Counted from the stretch's first letter, positions 44,758 to 57,257 are shown. The stretch is 64,000 nt of DNA from Fasciola hepatica (GCA_948099385.1 CANUEZ040000213.1:1240001-1304000); one strand, 5' to 3'. Numbers and translations: made by a program. Notes: generated by a model from the letters alone, not told the origin.

Positions 44758-45157
44758 CACAAACATATTTGAGGAATACTATTTTATGTGACATTTCTGA
44801 AGCGACGTCGCTGTTGATAGTGGGCTCAAGGAAGAAAACATTTGGTTTGTTGAAAGTGCATGAATTTCATACCATATTCACGATGATGGTGCAGGCTTTA
44901 CTCCAAAACAAGCAATGGAGATCACTTGGCAATCCAGGGAGACGGGAATGTTGGGCTAATAGACATTCCCGTCTCCCTGGATAGCCAAGTCATCTCCATT
45001 GATTGTTTTGGAGTAAAACCTGCTTCATCATCGTGAATGTGGTATGAAATTCATGCACTTTCAACAAACCAAATGTTTTCTTCCTTCAGCCCACTATCAA
45101 CAGCGACTTCGCTTCGGAAATGTCACATAAAATAGCATTTCTCAGATATATTTGTGC
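44758..45157. repeat. 400-bp near-perfect palindrome, copy C
   Basis: Same structure as 33081-33480, with both arms and the trailing third direct copy preserved. Confidence 0.9.
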
Positions 45158-45959
45158 AAGCTTTACTCCAAAACAAGCAATGGAGATCACTTGGCAATCC
45201 AGGGAGACGGGAATGTCCATTAGCCCATTTGATACGTTTTTCAGTGACAGATATTTCTCGAAATCTGTCCGTAAATGACACTATGTTTACTCGTCATAGC
45301 CATGTGGAACATTGTGTCACTACAAGAGACAGTGGGTAGAAGCAAGTGATTTTTATTCAACTAACTCTTTCTGATAAATTTCACTAGGCTGTCGAATGGA
45401 TGGGCGACGTAAGGTAAGCAACATCCGCTTTCGGTCGACGTGAGGCGGGCATTTAACTACCAACGAAGGTCGTCATGTGTAGGGATAAATGCAAATTACT
45501 GTGCAAACCATCTTGTCTAAAACCCTCATTTTAATACGATCCACGATGAAGCTCACAAGGCTTACAAAACGTGAATCTTGATAAGAAATTCTCCAAATAA
45601 ACTCAGTCTGGTATGCCTGCTGTTGCAAACCATTTGAGCCCATTGGAATTAGCTGCAATGAATCATGATAAAACTTATCCGGATGGAAGTGTCATCTACA
45701 GCACTTTGATCAACGCGAGTTCTGAGAAGACTACAGGTGTTGTGAAAATTCTAATAAAGAAAGCTTTTGCTTTGCGATGGGTCTTTTGTTCCTAATTTTC
45801 TTCATAATTTACCGAACAAACGTTGTTAATATAAAGTTGTGTACTAACTTGATGTAAATAACTAGCTATAGCCCTGTTCTGTTTCTTGAAAAATTTGAAT
45901 TTCCTTGGTCTTAGTCAACACGACAAGGCGACCGAGTTTGGTAAACGGTCCAATATAAA

Positions 45960-46244
45960 TGTAGTGTAGTACACAAGGGGGTTGTTCTTTGTTCGATCCG
46001 CAAAATAAAAACCAATTCCGCTGTGTCGGTTCAAGTGGTCACTCGCGCAATCACTGTCTCACACGCATGCACCGCTATTGACTGCCTATTGAATGATGGC
46101 TTGACCACTCTGGATCGCATGTACTGCTTGAGTTTGCCAAAGGAAGATTAACTTGTTAGCTTGCCCGCTTACAAGCGAGTTAACTGATGTGTTAATAAAC
46201 GGATCTGTTGCGTACTTAGCTCTCCGTCAATTCCGAACACAACA
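45960..46244 (+). repeat. Candidate solo LTR, copy C
   Basis: Matches 34283-34567 with minor changes. Confidence 0.35.
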
Positions 46245-46971
46245 TACTGTATGAGCAAAACGCTCAGTCACTGTTTCATCGGGAACCCACACTTACAATA
46301 ATTGAACAGTAATATGGCTTCCAATAGCCTGCTCAATACAGTATTATTTAAAACTATGGAGATCAAGTTTACCACAGATGGTTTTCTCCACTAAGGAATA
46401 AGTACTAATCACGAAAGGAACAGTTAATTTTGCTGAAGGTTCGATTTTATTAGTGTTGCACAGTAGGAAGAAACAAACACAGAAACCGCACAACTGTATT
46501 ATTTCATGGCTCAATAGAAATTTCGCTGTTCATAGCAGGCTGGTGGAAAAAAAAGTGATTATTTGGAATGCACGACACTGAAATCAGGGTCGTATGATCT
46601 TCCGGGGTTATGTAAGGTGATAACAAACATGATCGCCACAAAACAGTTGATTATTGATTGACTTTGGCGATCATCTCCTTCAGAATTATTTCAAGCCATA
46701 TAACTGGTGTGATAAACAGGCCGGAATTGCAAGATACTGATTGCGAGAATCGAGGCACCTAGTCCGTCACGTAAAGATGCCAATTCGTTCTATCAACACC
46801 CTGTTCCTTGACAGTGTTGCAACTTGTTCCTTAGGACAACCAACAGTTCAATCACCAGGCTTTTCATCCCCGTCTGCCGTTCCCGAATAATTTGCTAACG
46901 GCAATAATTGGGATCGTTGGGGAAACAAATAAGAATTTTTCTCATGGGTTTTCCAAACGTTTTATTCCAAA

Positions 46972-47136
46972 ATGATCCACAGCATACTCATGGCAGAGGT
47001 ATTCGACAGGGTGGTTAACACAAGAAAACTGGGGAATGGGGTTCCTCCGGAGATATTCCAACTTTGGAGACAGCTAACGGATACACCGAAACTGATAAGT
47101 GAATGCTGGAGGGACTTCCACGCCCAGAGATTTTGA
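46972..47136 (+). CDS. Small conserved ORF, copy C
   Basis: Identical frame to 35293-35457. Unrecognised. Confidence 0.35.
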   Translation: MIHSILMAEVFDRVVNTRKLGNGVPPEIFQLWRQLTDTPKLISECWRDFHAQRF

Positions 47137-47292
47137 GGGACATGGGTCAGGATAGAAGTCAAGTGGCTAGAATGCTTTGCTGTCTGTTCGTCAAACTCTC
47201 GTGCCAACCACTCACGAAAATGTCATTTCGACAAAAATATATACAATACGACATCAAACAGTGAACGGAGGAAATAATCACAGTTTTCTTTT

Positions 47293-47295
<3 letters not shown>

Positions 47296-47334
<39 letters not shown>
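47296..47334. repeat. (TA)n microsatellite, copy C
   Basis: About 20 TA units; expanded relative to block B. Confidence 0.95.
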
Positions 47335-47339
<5 letters not shown>

Positions 47340-47353
47340 TCAATTTTGTCGTG

Positions 47354-47563
47354 ATGGAGAATAGGTGCACGCTCATAGCCAAAACAAATCACCGCTTCAA
47401 TGAACAGAAGGAATATAAAATTATGAAAACGCCTTTTGCACACGATATGATCTTAGATATGGCTCAGAGCCTTTATATAAGTGAAGAAGCCTTTTTTCGC
47501 ATCCATCTTGTAAAATACTATGTTGCAGTAAGACGGGGTCTGCAAAATGCTAGCACATTTTGA
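47354..47563 (+). CDS. Small conserved ORF, MENR-type, copy C
   Basis: 69 codons with an ATG start, differing from block B at a handful of residues (for example NHRFNEQ for NNRFNEQ, DMILDMA for DLILDMA). Intact. Confidence 0.4.
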   Translation: MENRCTLIAKTNHRFNEQKEYKIMKTPFAHDMILDMAQSLYISEEAFFRIHLVKYYVAVRRGLQNASTF

Positions 47564-48412
47564 TAAAGAAAATAACTTCCAAAGGACAATAACTATATCC
47601 AGCGAGAAGGTTTCCCAGTAAACTACCGTACTTCATTGTGATAAGGGACGAGTTGAAATAGGCTGCTTTGATTTTCCGCCCTTCTAAAGCAAGCCCCATA
47701 AGCCGAACAAAGGTAAACACCTGTTGTAATGGCGGATAAATTACACAAACTCGTCTCTAATTGGTTTAGCTATCGATTTACGTTCTGTCATGTACACCGA
47801 TATTGAGGGGCTTCCAAACGCGTGACCTTTAGTGAGAAACTATTAGGGAAAATCGTCACAATGGCTTCAAAGTCATAAATCTCTTTACACCGGTTGTTCT
47901 GGTCTGCTTTGAATCATCACTGGGCTTGCTGGGGATCAGAGTAAACAGTGCAGAATTCATTGGGTTCACAATATCAATGTTTCCAGTGTGTCAGATTCGA
48001 ATTTCTTCTTGGAAGACCACTTTATTGCCGAATACTGCTTCAGGTTATGCTTCCCATGAGAGTGTTCATCTTATAGCGATTGGTATATCAACGTAATTGG
48101 TCTATGCTTTTAGAATAGAAAAACCATTGACACCTTGATGGTACTGTGGTCACAACTGTCCCCTTAAAGCTCCGATTTTATTATGATGGATAATTCATTT
48201 TCAATGCCGAAGAAACAATCTGGTGCATTTTCTCCTCATTGAGCTACGGAAATGAAGATAATGTACTTCGACGAGCACAGGCTAACTAGTGGCAATAAAT
48301 ATGTGTAGGCACTGAATAAGGATGAGAAACTGAAATAATTGGTTGAGGAAAGAGATAAGTCGAATAGATTTTTTCCCAAGGGTAATACGTCCGTGAAACG
48401 TTGTAGTGAAAA

Positions 48413-48661
48413 GTGACATGGAACATATTACTCCTTATTTTCCATTTTCCCTTCACACTTTCTCATGTTCGCCAAGTGAAAAATGGCAAATCCGTTAAAG
48501 TGTTCGTTCTATACTCTTCAAAGAGAAGAAAAATGACACGGAATTTAATCGTGTTTAGTTATCACCCAACGAAAATTGTGCGTGGTATAAAATTTTGTCT
48601 GGGTGCAGAATTTTCTGTAGGGATAGATGACCTCCAAAAGTCAACAAGTTCTTCCGAATAA
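48413..48661 (+). CDS. Conserved exon-like ORF, copy C of 5765-6013
   Basis: Same 82-codon frame. A shortened, diverged piece of its sequence recurs about 560 bases downstream (49222-49300). Confidence 0.3.
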   Translation: MTWNILLLIFHFPFTLSHVRQVKNGKSVKVFVLYSSKRRKMTRNLIVFSYHPTKIVRGIKFCLGAEFSVGIDDLQKSTSSSE

Positions 48662-49221
48662 TGAAAATACCATTACTTTCTCTCAAGTCTTACAACAGAA
48701 AGCTTTTCGTACTTACAGAGTTTTACTGAAAATGAGATCCAATCATATAATTATTTCAGCTTAAAAAATTGGACTAGGGATTATTTTTGAGATGTCTGAT
48801 TTTCCATGTTCATTGATAATCTACTTTTAGTTTTGACCAAAATTCTACATGCATTCAAATATAGTCATGTCATCATCTTTAATATCATCATGAATCTTCA
48901 AATCCCGCTTCCCAGCTTCAATTTCTCCTTGCTCAACTTCTTCTAGAACTATTCACCTGTCTTCCTCTTGTTCACGAATAAAGTTCACCTTAACCGAACA
49001 TTCAGTGTTTATGTAGCCTACTCGTGTTGTAGTGGTCTGATCACAGGATTTCTTCACGTGAACTAGGCTTCAAACATTTTCCACGCTGGTTTCTCAGTCG
49101 TCTTTTGCAAATGTAGTCCTTCATTTCTATGACTAAATGGTTCTTAAACAGTTTATATACTGCAGTATGAAGCGATTAGAGATATGAAATAATTCCCGTG
49201 GGAATCATTGTTAAATCCATA

Positions 49222-49313
49222 CTATGGCAAATCCGTTAAAATTATCACCCAACGATACTTGTTTGTGGTTTGAAGTTTGTCTGGGTGTAGAATTTGTTAT
49301 ATCCATACTAATA
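49222..49313 (+). repeat. Short diverged internal duplication
   Basis: ATGGCAAATCCGTTAAA, TTATCACCCAACGA and TGTCTGGGTG stretches repeat the order found at 48481-48620, with the middle deleted. It is inserted at the CCATACTA site where B has no extra sequence, and a related ATCCATACTA follows it. Confidence 0.6.
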
Positions 49314-49701
49314 TCTGAGAAACTGTTCTCCTCGTCCTAAGCGCTGTGGGTGCTGGCTGAATCCCAGAATAATAGACCTCGTTTATCCCCTGACAAAACA
49401 AGATGCAGAATCAAGTCAAAACATTTTCTTTTAGCTGCTTATGGGAACAAGACAAATTCAGCTGAAAGAACGTAAAACCTGAAACACATTCAAATCTGAT
49501 CATTTTGGACGCGAGGGTCTTGAATCTTATAAATGATGTGAAATCCGCTATGGGTGGGGAATATACAGGTTGATTCTTCGTTATCTATAAGAATTAGGCT
49601 CGTCATTCCCAGGCTCATTTCGACGAATAATACTCAAATCTTTTCATCTGTCAAACTATAAGGTACAGTATTTCTGGAAGGTGTTCACGACCAATCAAAG
49701 G

Positions 49702-49937
49702 CTACCGAAAGAGGAATGTGAACATTGATGGTGGGAAGCGATCCCAGGACGTCATGATCAAAACTTCACGATGATGACCTTTGGCTACCTCTCGTAAGAT
49801 TTGGTAACACAGAGACTGATAAAGTTCACTTTGCACAGCTGTTGAATTAGTGCTTTTGGTGCTTAAACTACGGGAAATATTGAAAGACACGAATTCTGTA
49901 GACGGTCTGCAATACTTGGGTTTTAGTTCGGCTTCTG
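49702..49937 (-). CDS. Candidate terminal exon (unknown protein)
   Basis: On the minus strand an acceptor with a strong pyrimidine tract (CTTTTTTCTGTCAG) precedes a frame of 78 codons to a TAG. It includes KPKYCRPSTEFVSFNISRSL and ELYQSLCYQILREVAKG. The frame is also open upstream of the acceptor. Absent from block A because of the 580-bp deletion there. No family recognised. Confidence 0.35.
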
Positions 49938-50246
49938 CTGACAGAAAAAAGGCGTCATGGTTTTCGGCTTCTTTGTTGATGAACAAATAGGAACCCAAGA
50001 ATATGTTAATATTTTTGTGTGCAATAATGAATAATTTGGTGGTAAAAGCCATGTGTCTTTTCGGCCTCACCGTGTCAGACTCTGTGAGAGACAATTGATG
50101 AATAGTTCGAACGGTGGTTTGCTTTGGAGGACCAAGATGCTTCAAAGAAACCGACTATCATCCCGTTCGTCGGGGCTCTCAGTGTAAAGGATGCAGATTT
50201 CAGCTATTTTCACTCCATGGAATAACAAATTTCATATCCAGTCTTT

Positions 50247-50449
50247 TCAGATATCACCATAGTTTATGTCTGAACAGAAACGAAGACACGCACGCTTCTG
50301 ACGTAAACACTCATACATGCAGCGAGAATGTTGGTTGCAACGAATGAGACACTTTCTATAGATTCTATGGCATTGTTTTATTTCGGACAAGTGCTTCCCA
50401 GTGCCGAAAGCGATATTAGATTTAGGCAGGTCAGCATGAATAGGAAAAT
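50247..50449 (-). CDS. Candidate terminal exon of a cysteine-rich protein
   Basis: The minus strand carries the acceptor TTTTGATTTCAG at 50450-50461, then 67 codons to TGA. After a lysine and serine-rich start comes a block of seven cysteines spaced C-X6-C-X3-C-X5-C-X3-C-X6-C-X3-C (about residues 33-62 of the exon), rich in R and K. Paired CX3C motifs suit a disulfide-linked helical fold, and a secreted role is plausible. I do not recognise the family. Upstream exons with a signal peptide were not found. Block A carries a broken copy (7321-7394). Confidence 0.45.
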
Positions 50450-50837
50450 CTGAAATCAAAACGGACAAAACAGAGAGATGTCAAACACTCGTGGTTACAG
50501 AATTTGCAAAATATGCGGGCCCAGTGAACTATTTGAATCCCAATTCAGTAGAAGATAATCCTAGTATTTTCGTCGTCAGGATAATGTGTGCAAATCAGTC
50601 TATTCGGGGCATTCTTTAATTATATCATAATAAGAACAATTTACATGCATGGGGAAACCATATGAAACAATAAAAGTCTATGCATCCATAAAGTGGTGAT
50701 GCCGGCATTCGATTCATCATTACAGTAACTGTTTTCTAGTTAAAATCAACTGAGAATATTCTGTTAACTGGGATACATGATATATCAGCCGGGAACTTGC
50801 TTGTCATATCAGCGGCAGTTTACATTTCCTGTGTCAG

Positions 50838-51110
50838 GAGGGAAGAATCCACGTGGAATTCATATTGCAGAGGCGAATACTGAAGCAGCAGAACGATGCA
50901 AACATCAAGCCGATTAGAACAACCGGTCGTGAGCCACAGACCAAAGAACAGACGGTGAATCTGTCAGAAGTATCCCCCAACAAACAAAAAGAGGCATTCG
51001 GACTAGCAGACAGAACGCAGCGGGATTTTAGCAACCAGGATGATAGCTCAGGTGAGGAGCTACCGAACAAGCCTTCAACTGAAACAATCGGATCAGCTGA
51101 ACCTAAATAA
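50838..51110 (+). CDS. Candidate terminal exon, hydrophilic protein end
   Basis: Acceptor TTTCCTGTGTCAG ends at 50837, then 90 open codons to TAA. Residues are hydrophilic, with RRILKQQNDANIKPI early and an acidic, serine-rich end (DDSSGEELPNKPSTE). Composition resembles the disordered C-terminus of a real protein. The copy in block A has a frameshift. A longer minus-strand frame overlaps it (50834-51379) but is probably a shadow. No function can be given. Confidence 0.4.
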   Translation, partial: EGRIHVEFILQRRILKQQNDANIKPIRTTGREPQTKEQTVNLSEVSPNKQKEAFGLADRTQRDFSNQDDSSGEELPNKPSTETIGSAEPK

Positions 51111-53449
51111 TGAGTAAGAGAGCAAACTAACGGCCACAGTGAACTGGCCAGAATGCAGCCAGAATTCTCGGGCAGTCGGAGGATCAAAGCTGCTGTAGCT
51201 CGGTTTGGAGAACGGACCATATAAATGGTTACATATGTTCCACAAACTTGTCCTAATACAAGTGTCCTCACTCGTCTCGCCATCTTCGTTACTATATGGA
51301 GTAAAAAGGGCACGAGCAGGAAGAATAGGTATATGAACCTTGTCGTCCTTACTGTGACACAACATGATCCCATCACCAAATCGCCGAAAAAACTATAGTG
51401 TAAGACAAGGAGCTGTGCACAAAGACGTCCTTGTCATTTCGTGCAAGGTCAGACTGGTAGAGAATCATGATGGGCATCCTAGATTCGTCCAAATAGTCTT
51501 TACTATTTTGTACTGTATTCTATTCGTAGATATTAAATTCTGTCTCTCTTGTAAGCCTACAGGCTTATCATTCATCTATATGAAAAATGAGCAAAACTTT
51601 GCTCGAGTTAGGTGCATTTCACTGTTTTCAGTTGCATGCTGATTACTTCCAATAATGATATCTATCTGAATTTTGCGTACGAATATGAGTACCAAACAGG
51701 TAACCAGCTATTTGACTTCGAACCAGCTCAGTAATGAGTTCCATGTGATAAAGCTTTCACTTCCGTGGAAAATAGAGGAAACGTTTATGTACGCTTTATG
51801 GAATAAGCAAAGCTATATGCCGAATTTCCCTTACCATGAAAGACTTGCAGAATATGCATAGCATTAGGGTACAGTTAAAAGTGTTCTCTAAGAAAATTTA
51901 CACAATCGTCTAAAATTGCGGTGGTAAGTCAAATGAGGTCTTTTTACAAATGTTTTGGCAAATTACGGTTTATCCGTAAAGCTGAGTATCATATTATTGC
52001 GGTGCAAACGGACAATACTTACACACACAAATGTCAAACGAGACCATATTTAGGCATTGTTTTTGTCCCCATTGTGATTGCATTTACTCATGGGCCTATT
52101 CAAACGCATTTTGATAGCACGTTACCATTTCCTGATCGTGGCAACAGTATCTGCGAGCAACAAACGTTCGTACTGGTACGAAAGAGGGCAACCTGAATAA
52201 TTTGTAGAGATCGAGACAGGACTCGAGACTTGAAGACGGAGAATAACCTGAGCTGGAGAGATTCGAATGGGAAACATGCTAAAACCGTTCCCATTCTGAG
52301 CTTGCTGTGAGCTCATTTACACCGACTTTACGCATGATTCGTAATCTGTGATCAGTAAAGCATCGAAGTCAAGAGCCATCAAAACGGGTGGTATTTCGGT
52401 GATTTCTGAAGTCAAGTGCTGTATACCTAATGTAGGTGGAACACAATCCTACTTGACCGATCCGATCCCCAGCTGAGGCTCGACAGGTGCGCATCGCCAC
52501 AGAGGATTCCCAACAGACTAACTAAAACTGATGTAGGTCGCAGTTTAGGAGGAAGGTTTTCATTAGTTCCTATGTACTAATGGTGGCATCTCGGCTGACG
52601 ATGACAAGTTTGTCCCCTGAATTCCAAGCTCACTAATCAGAAGCTGTTGAAGACGCGCAGGCATACGATTAAGGAATTCTCCGGTAACCTCACACTTCTA
52701 TCCTGTTTAACAACAGTAATTCAGAGTCACGTAACAACATGAGAATATTCAACCTGTAGCGTACTACTCTGTCTATGTGGTACACTTAATTATTGTCAAC
52801 AAAAAAGGCCAAAAGGGTATGCACATTAGGAATTAAAATGAAACAAACGGTGTGACTCAAACTCACAGTTGTTCAGTGTTCTTATGATCAGGAAATGAGC
52901 GTCGAAGAGCCAATATCCGCCAATGTCTTCAGTTCAGTTCGGTCTGACAGCCATCCGTTGAACAGAACAGGATGGTATTGAGCGAAGTGCCAAGAGATGC
53001 CGTTGAAGCCTCTAAAATGTTTTTTTCACTCAGTTAGTTCCGACCGATATAATTCCAAGACACTCCAAACCAGAAGATGAGATCGTGCCAGAATGAAAGA
53101 TTCATTTACAGCCTCTTTGTATTGCGCGGTGTTGACGTTCAAAAGGTGTGTAAGTTTTACATTGAAACGTCGGTACAACAAAGGAGTGTCGCACCAAGGG
53201 ACGTTGAAAATCATGGAAAAGTCGGAAATGTACAGGTACCTACAAACTCAAATCGGTCAACAAACAAAACTGGATTTGTGTTCTCCGATTTGCGCTACAG
53301 ATTCGCGGATGTAAAATAAACCGAGAAGTGAAGCATATGTTAGCAAGTGTACCACATGTCTCCGACACTGAAACCAATTCAAACCATGAACACCGTCAAG
53401 TCTAATCAGAACGTTTCCAACATAAGCCTTACTTCTTGAATAGGCCCCA

Positions 53450-53773
53450 ATTTTACATCGCAATCTGATCAGGTCATCGAGGTTCATAATGGTTGATTTC
53501 GAGAGACGAGATCTGAGGAAATTTAGGCATGCTTTTCCCGAAATAATCTTGAAAAGAAAAGCCACAGTTGCAACATTGCACGATTCATGTCCGGGACGAT
53601 TTCGCTGCATCTCAACATGGTGCACACTGCACAACCATACTGTTTATATAAGTTCATGTAAAACCATAATTTTCGATAAATATAGGGGAAATTTTAATAG
53701 TCAAGTTACGTCACATGAACAAATAACTGATTCTGATGACACAATATTAGGTTTCCATCAATGTATGGCAATG
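53450..53773 (-). pseudogene. PLE-B N-terminal fragment and head-to-tail junction
   Basis: Matches 18936-19261 and 39834-40159 (N-terminal ORF start with CNVATVAFLFKIISGKACLN). It is truncated on the left where block C ends (53449). Confidence 0.75.
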
Positions 53774-54439
53774 GTTTGAACAAACCTAAAAAGCCTGGTA
53801 TTCTTTGCCACGTGAATGACCCGAAACGCAGTGCTTCGGTCAGCTGGATGTTGCGTCATCAAAAGATGACGAGCGACGGCCGACGACGGGATCTTATGGT
53901 TTCGAACGTTGTCATTATGCCTTTGTTCTGACCCTTATTGCATCACAAAACGTTGTACCCAATTTCGAATATATTCAATCACTCGGTTACGTAACTGCCG
54001 CTCTGTTCGACCCACGTAGGCTGCTCCGCAACTAAACTGAAATTGGTAAATCAGATTCGATTTGGTGTACAGAGGTGGACGTTGTTTCACCGACGGTGTG
54101 GGGATCTCAATCGTTCGATGAACAATTCTGAGGTCAGCTGCATAATACGTTCGGGCAAGCGCTGATCCAAGTGGTCGTTTGAGCAAGCAATTGATGTCAT
54201 CACGTTTGAATGAAAGACAAAGTGTGACTAGTAGTTTTTCTGCTGAACAATTCGTTTGTGTGATCACTTTAGGCTTGCTGTGCCTTTCGATAAATGCATC
54301 GGGATAAGCGTTTCTAGTCAAAGATTCTTTCAGTTGTCGTAGTTCGTTGTCAATCATGTCTTCTGTGCAGATATGTCGTGCTGTTTGAAATAGTGTTCGG
54401 ACCAGACCACGTTCATATTCCACAGACACAAAGCTGTCA
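53774..54439 (-). pseudogene. Penelope-like element B, linker and GIY-YIG part, third copy
   Basis: The frame 53935-54429 is open through linker and endonuclease start without the frameshift seen in the other copies (RDDINCLLKRPLGSALARTY, then AAYVGRTERQLRNRV). A break near 53930 separates it from the C-terminal stretch. It is cut on the right at 54440 by unrelated DNA. Confidence 0.82.
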
Positions 54440-55091
54440 TATCGCGGTTCGGGCCATTTGTTAAGCGCTCCGGTTTTTAATTGCGGGTTACTTAGACGAA
54501 ATCTTTTTGTGTGGATGTCGAAGTCCTGCTGGCAGAACGCTCACAGTCCGTTGATACGTACTTGTGTTGATTGGATACTTTGCTGTGTGGTGCTAATCTA
54601 TCGCCGTATGACAACTGATGCGGTTCCGGCAGCTAATGCCATCATTCATCATTTGATATATCAGTACGGTGTTCTGAGATAACTAAATTCAGGCAAATGT
54701 TCGTTTTTCGAGAGTGCAGTGCTGCTGGAACTTTGTCAATTTCAAGGACTAGAGAAAAATAGAACTACAAACTATTCTGCACAGGGAAATGGGCTTATTT
54801 CACAATTGAAGGCTTTCAACGGTCGAAATTCTCATGATGTGGAAAATCCACTTGTAATTTTCACATCGAAATGTCTGTCGCCGCGAGCCGGAATCGGACC
54901 GGCCACCCTCCACGTACCGGGTAGAGCTCCACCAGATGAGTTATCATGGTCCGGACGGCCAGCTGTGAATAAAGTAAGTGAATATTCGGTGACGCATGAA
55001 CCACTATTCCAGTGATGCACAGTAACTATCCTGGTTTTAATCACTGGGCTAGCCTCGTCGGTCACTTTCCATTAGGGCGAGCAACACACAA
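54440..55091 (-). mobile_element. Spacer with tRNA-like SINE head
   Basis: On the minus strand a B-box-like GGTCCGATTCCGG (54888-54900) and an A-box-like TAACTCATCTGGTGGAG (54927-54943) are spaced as in a tRNA. No matching repeat occurs elsewhere in the window. The rest of the spacer holds nothing recognisable. Confidence 0.45.
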
Positions 55092-56325
55092 ATGAAACTG
55101 TTTATTGGCACTTTGTCCCATTGCTTACCGTGGTGCCATCCATAGTTCTACTAAACAAAAGCCACACTTTGATGGACAGGAATGGAAATACGACGCCCGA
55201 AAGACAGACGACCAAGTTGTGTCAACAATCAGTAAATGGTTGTCGTGGGTATGTCTGCAACGTGTTGGACAAGCTGAAGCAAGCCAGCCAATCATCTCGT
55301 AGTCATATGGAGATAGCTTATAGATATTAAAGAGAGTTTTTCAACAGGAAATCCTCCAGCCCTCTCCTGAAGACTGTTTATAAGATATGACCCCATAAAC
55401 GCAACCAAACCCAGTGATACCTTCAAAATTCCACAAAGAGTGGTACGGGCTTTTCACAGTAGAACGAGTGTTATTGGGCTCTAACCGTGTCATCCGAGAC
55501 TTCCGAAGCACGCAAAATTCGTTCATTTTGTAGTTTTATCAACTAGGGAGATACGAAGATGAGTCAGACCAGCCAATAGAGCACGACGGTTCTGAGTCAA
55601 GTATACCTGATGAAACAGTCGAGATGGAGGCTGCGAAAATGAGGAATGGAATATGCGTAGGTGAAGATACTTTCATTGAACGGGAAGCATTGTAGGGTGA
55701 TACCGAAGATGATCGTCGTGAAGTACCTGATTATGGAATTGTCACAAACAATCGTCTCTTTTAGTGTTATTTCAGGTCACACAACTAGTGTGGTAAAGAA
55801 TTCGGAATTGCAAGATACTGAGTGCAAGAACCAGGACACTCCTCGTATAATGTTGGCATTCTGTGACGACACTACTCTGCCCTTTGACAGTGTCTCTACT
55901 TGTTCCTTAATATAAGTTCCGTTCAAAACACCAAGGGTTCTTCCCTTCTGATATCATGCAGATAAACTTCCATTTTTCCGTGATGGAGAGGAAGCGCACG
56001 CTAATAACCAAGAAATATCACTGCTTCAATGAACAAAAGGAATATAAAATTATGAAAACGCATTTTGCAGTAAGACGGGGTCTGCAAAATGCTACCACAT
56101 TCGCCCCGGATAATGATGTTACCTACATTTGATAAAGAAAATAACTTCCAAAGGGCAATAACTAAATCCAGCGAGAAGGTTGCCCAGTAAACTACCGTAC
56201 TTCATTGTAATAGGAGACGAGTTGAAGTAGGCTGCTTTGTTTTTCCGCCGCTCTGAAGCAAGCCCCATGAGCCGAACAAAGGTAAACACCTGTTATAATG
56301 GCGGATAAATTACACAAACTCGTGC
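55092..56325. repeat. Partial block D
   Basis: 55092-55455 and 55975-56325 match block A 4389-4740 and 4720-5108. They are separated by about 520 bp of unrelated DNA. It includes an ATG-started but internally deleted copy of the MENR-type ORF (55983-56132; MERKRTLITKKYHCFNEQ). The left end starts in the GTTTATTGGCACTTTG region. Confidence 0.8.
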
Positions 56326-56556
56326 ATGATCAACTTTTGCAATGATCTCAAAATACTTGCCGAATGTCCACAAAATCATACCCGCGAAACTCATTGTCAC
56401 CGTGCTTTCTCTGGGAAGAATTTCGCTGAAAAACTGTCACTCACCAGTGACATGGTGTCAGGTGTTCGAGAACAATTCTGTTTTGCCCGGCCTTCAAAAG
56501 AATGCGGATATGCGCTGAACCACGTGACAGGACCAAGGACAAGGCAATTAGTCTGA
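56326..56556 (+). CDS. Unrecognised ATG-started ORF
   Basis: 76 codons starting directly at the right edge of block D. It contains five cysteines (for example NFCNDLKILAEC and EQFCFARPSKECGYA). No domain is recognised; it may be chance. Confidence 0.2.
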   Translation: MINFCNDLKILAECPQNHTRETHCHRAFSGKNFAEKLSLTSDMVSGVREQFCFARPSKECGYALNHVTGPRTRQLV

Positions 56557-57257
56557 CAATCAAGACGCTCAACGTTTAGTTCCCACATTACTTTGGTGGA
56601 CAGACCGATGACTGTCCAAAGGAGGACAATATGGAGCTACTTTTTCGGATGACTCTTTCCACCCCCGCTCTGTCACAAGTAGCAAGGTTTTTACAACAGT
56701 TTACCACCAAGTGGCTCAACATAACAATCTTCACATTTAGATTTTGTTTATGACCACACTTTTGCAACCACATCTACTTAATGCACGCACAAATGTCTCG
56801 AATGGCAAAACAGTTCATGATCATTTAAATAACCATCTTCTAGGAGTTTACATTATAGTTGTTCTTGTCGATGCAAATAACCATACACAAATCAGTGTTT
56901 CGAAGTTTAACGGAGACACAGGGTGAGAAATTCATGTGTGAACTGAGAGATGCAAACGAAATACTCATTATTGGTAAACAAAATCGATTATCTCCAAGAG
57001 ACAAGCAAAACTTTCATAGCTGTGTGTCACCCATCGGGTCATCGATTAGGAAACCAACAGGTTGCTGTGATACATCAGTTTCATCAGAAAGGGCATCCCC
57101 GTGCTGTGAAATATGGCTTCACTGAGTCTACTTGTTAAGCGAATACGAGTTCTGGTTATAAACCGATTCAAGTGTCTCTGATGCACAACTAGAAACCACA
57201 GTGAAAATAAAAAATAGAACGCGTGAATATCCAGGGGTTCAGGGACTTTCGTTTCAG

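Larger units (their letters stand above)
42357..53449. repeat. Segmental duplication block C
   Basis: Collinear with B over 42357-49422 and with A over most of 49380-53449. It has an insertion of about 490 bp (52753-53247) and lacks the A segment 9446-9740. It is the most complete of the three blocks and keeps the intact versions of several exon-like ORFs. Confidence 0.9.

Noticed and set aside
50834..51379. 181-codon minus-strand ORF
   Set aside because: Cysteine- and leucine-rich composition, no recognisable domain, broken in block A, and it overlaps a better plus-strand exon candidate.
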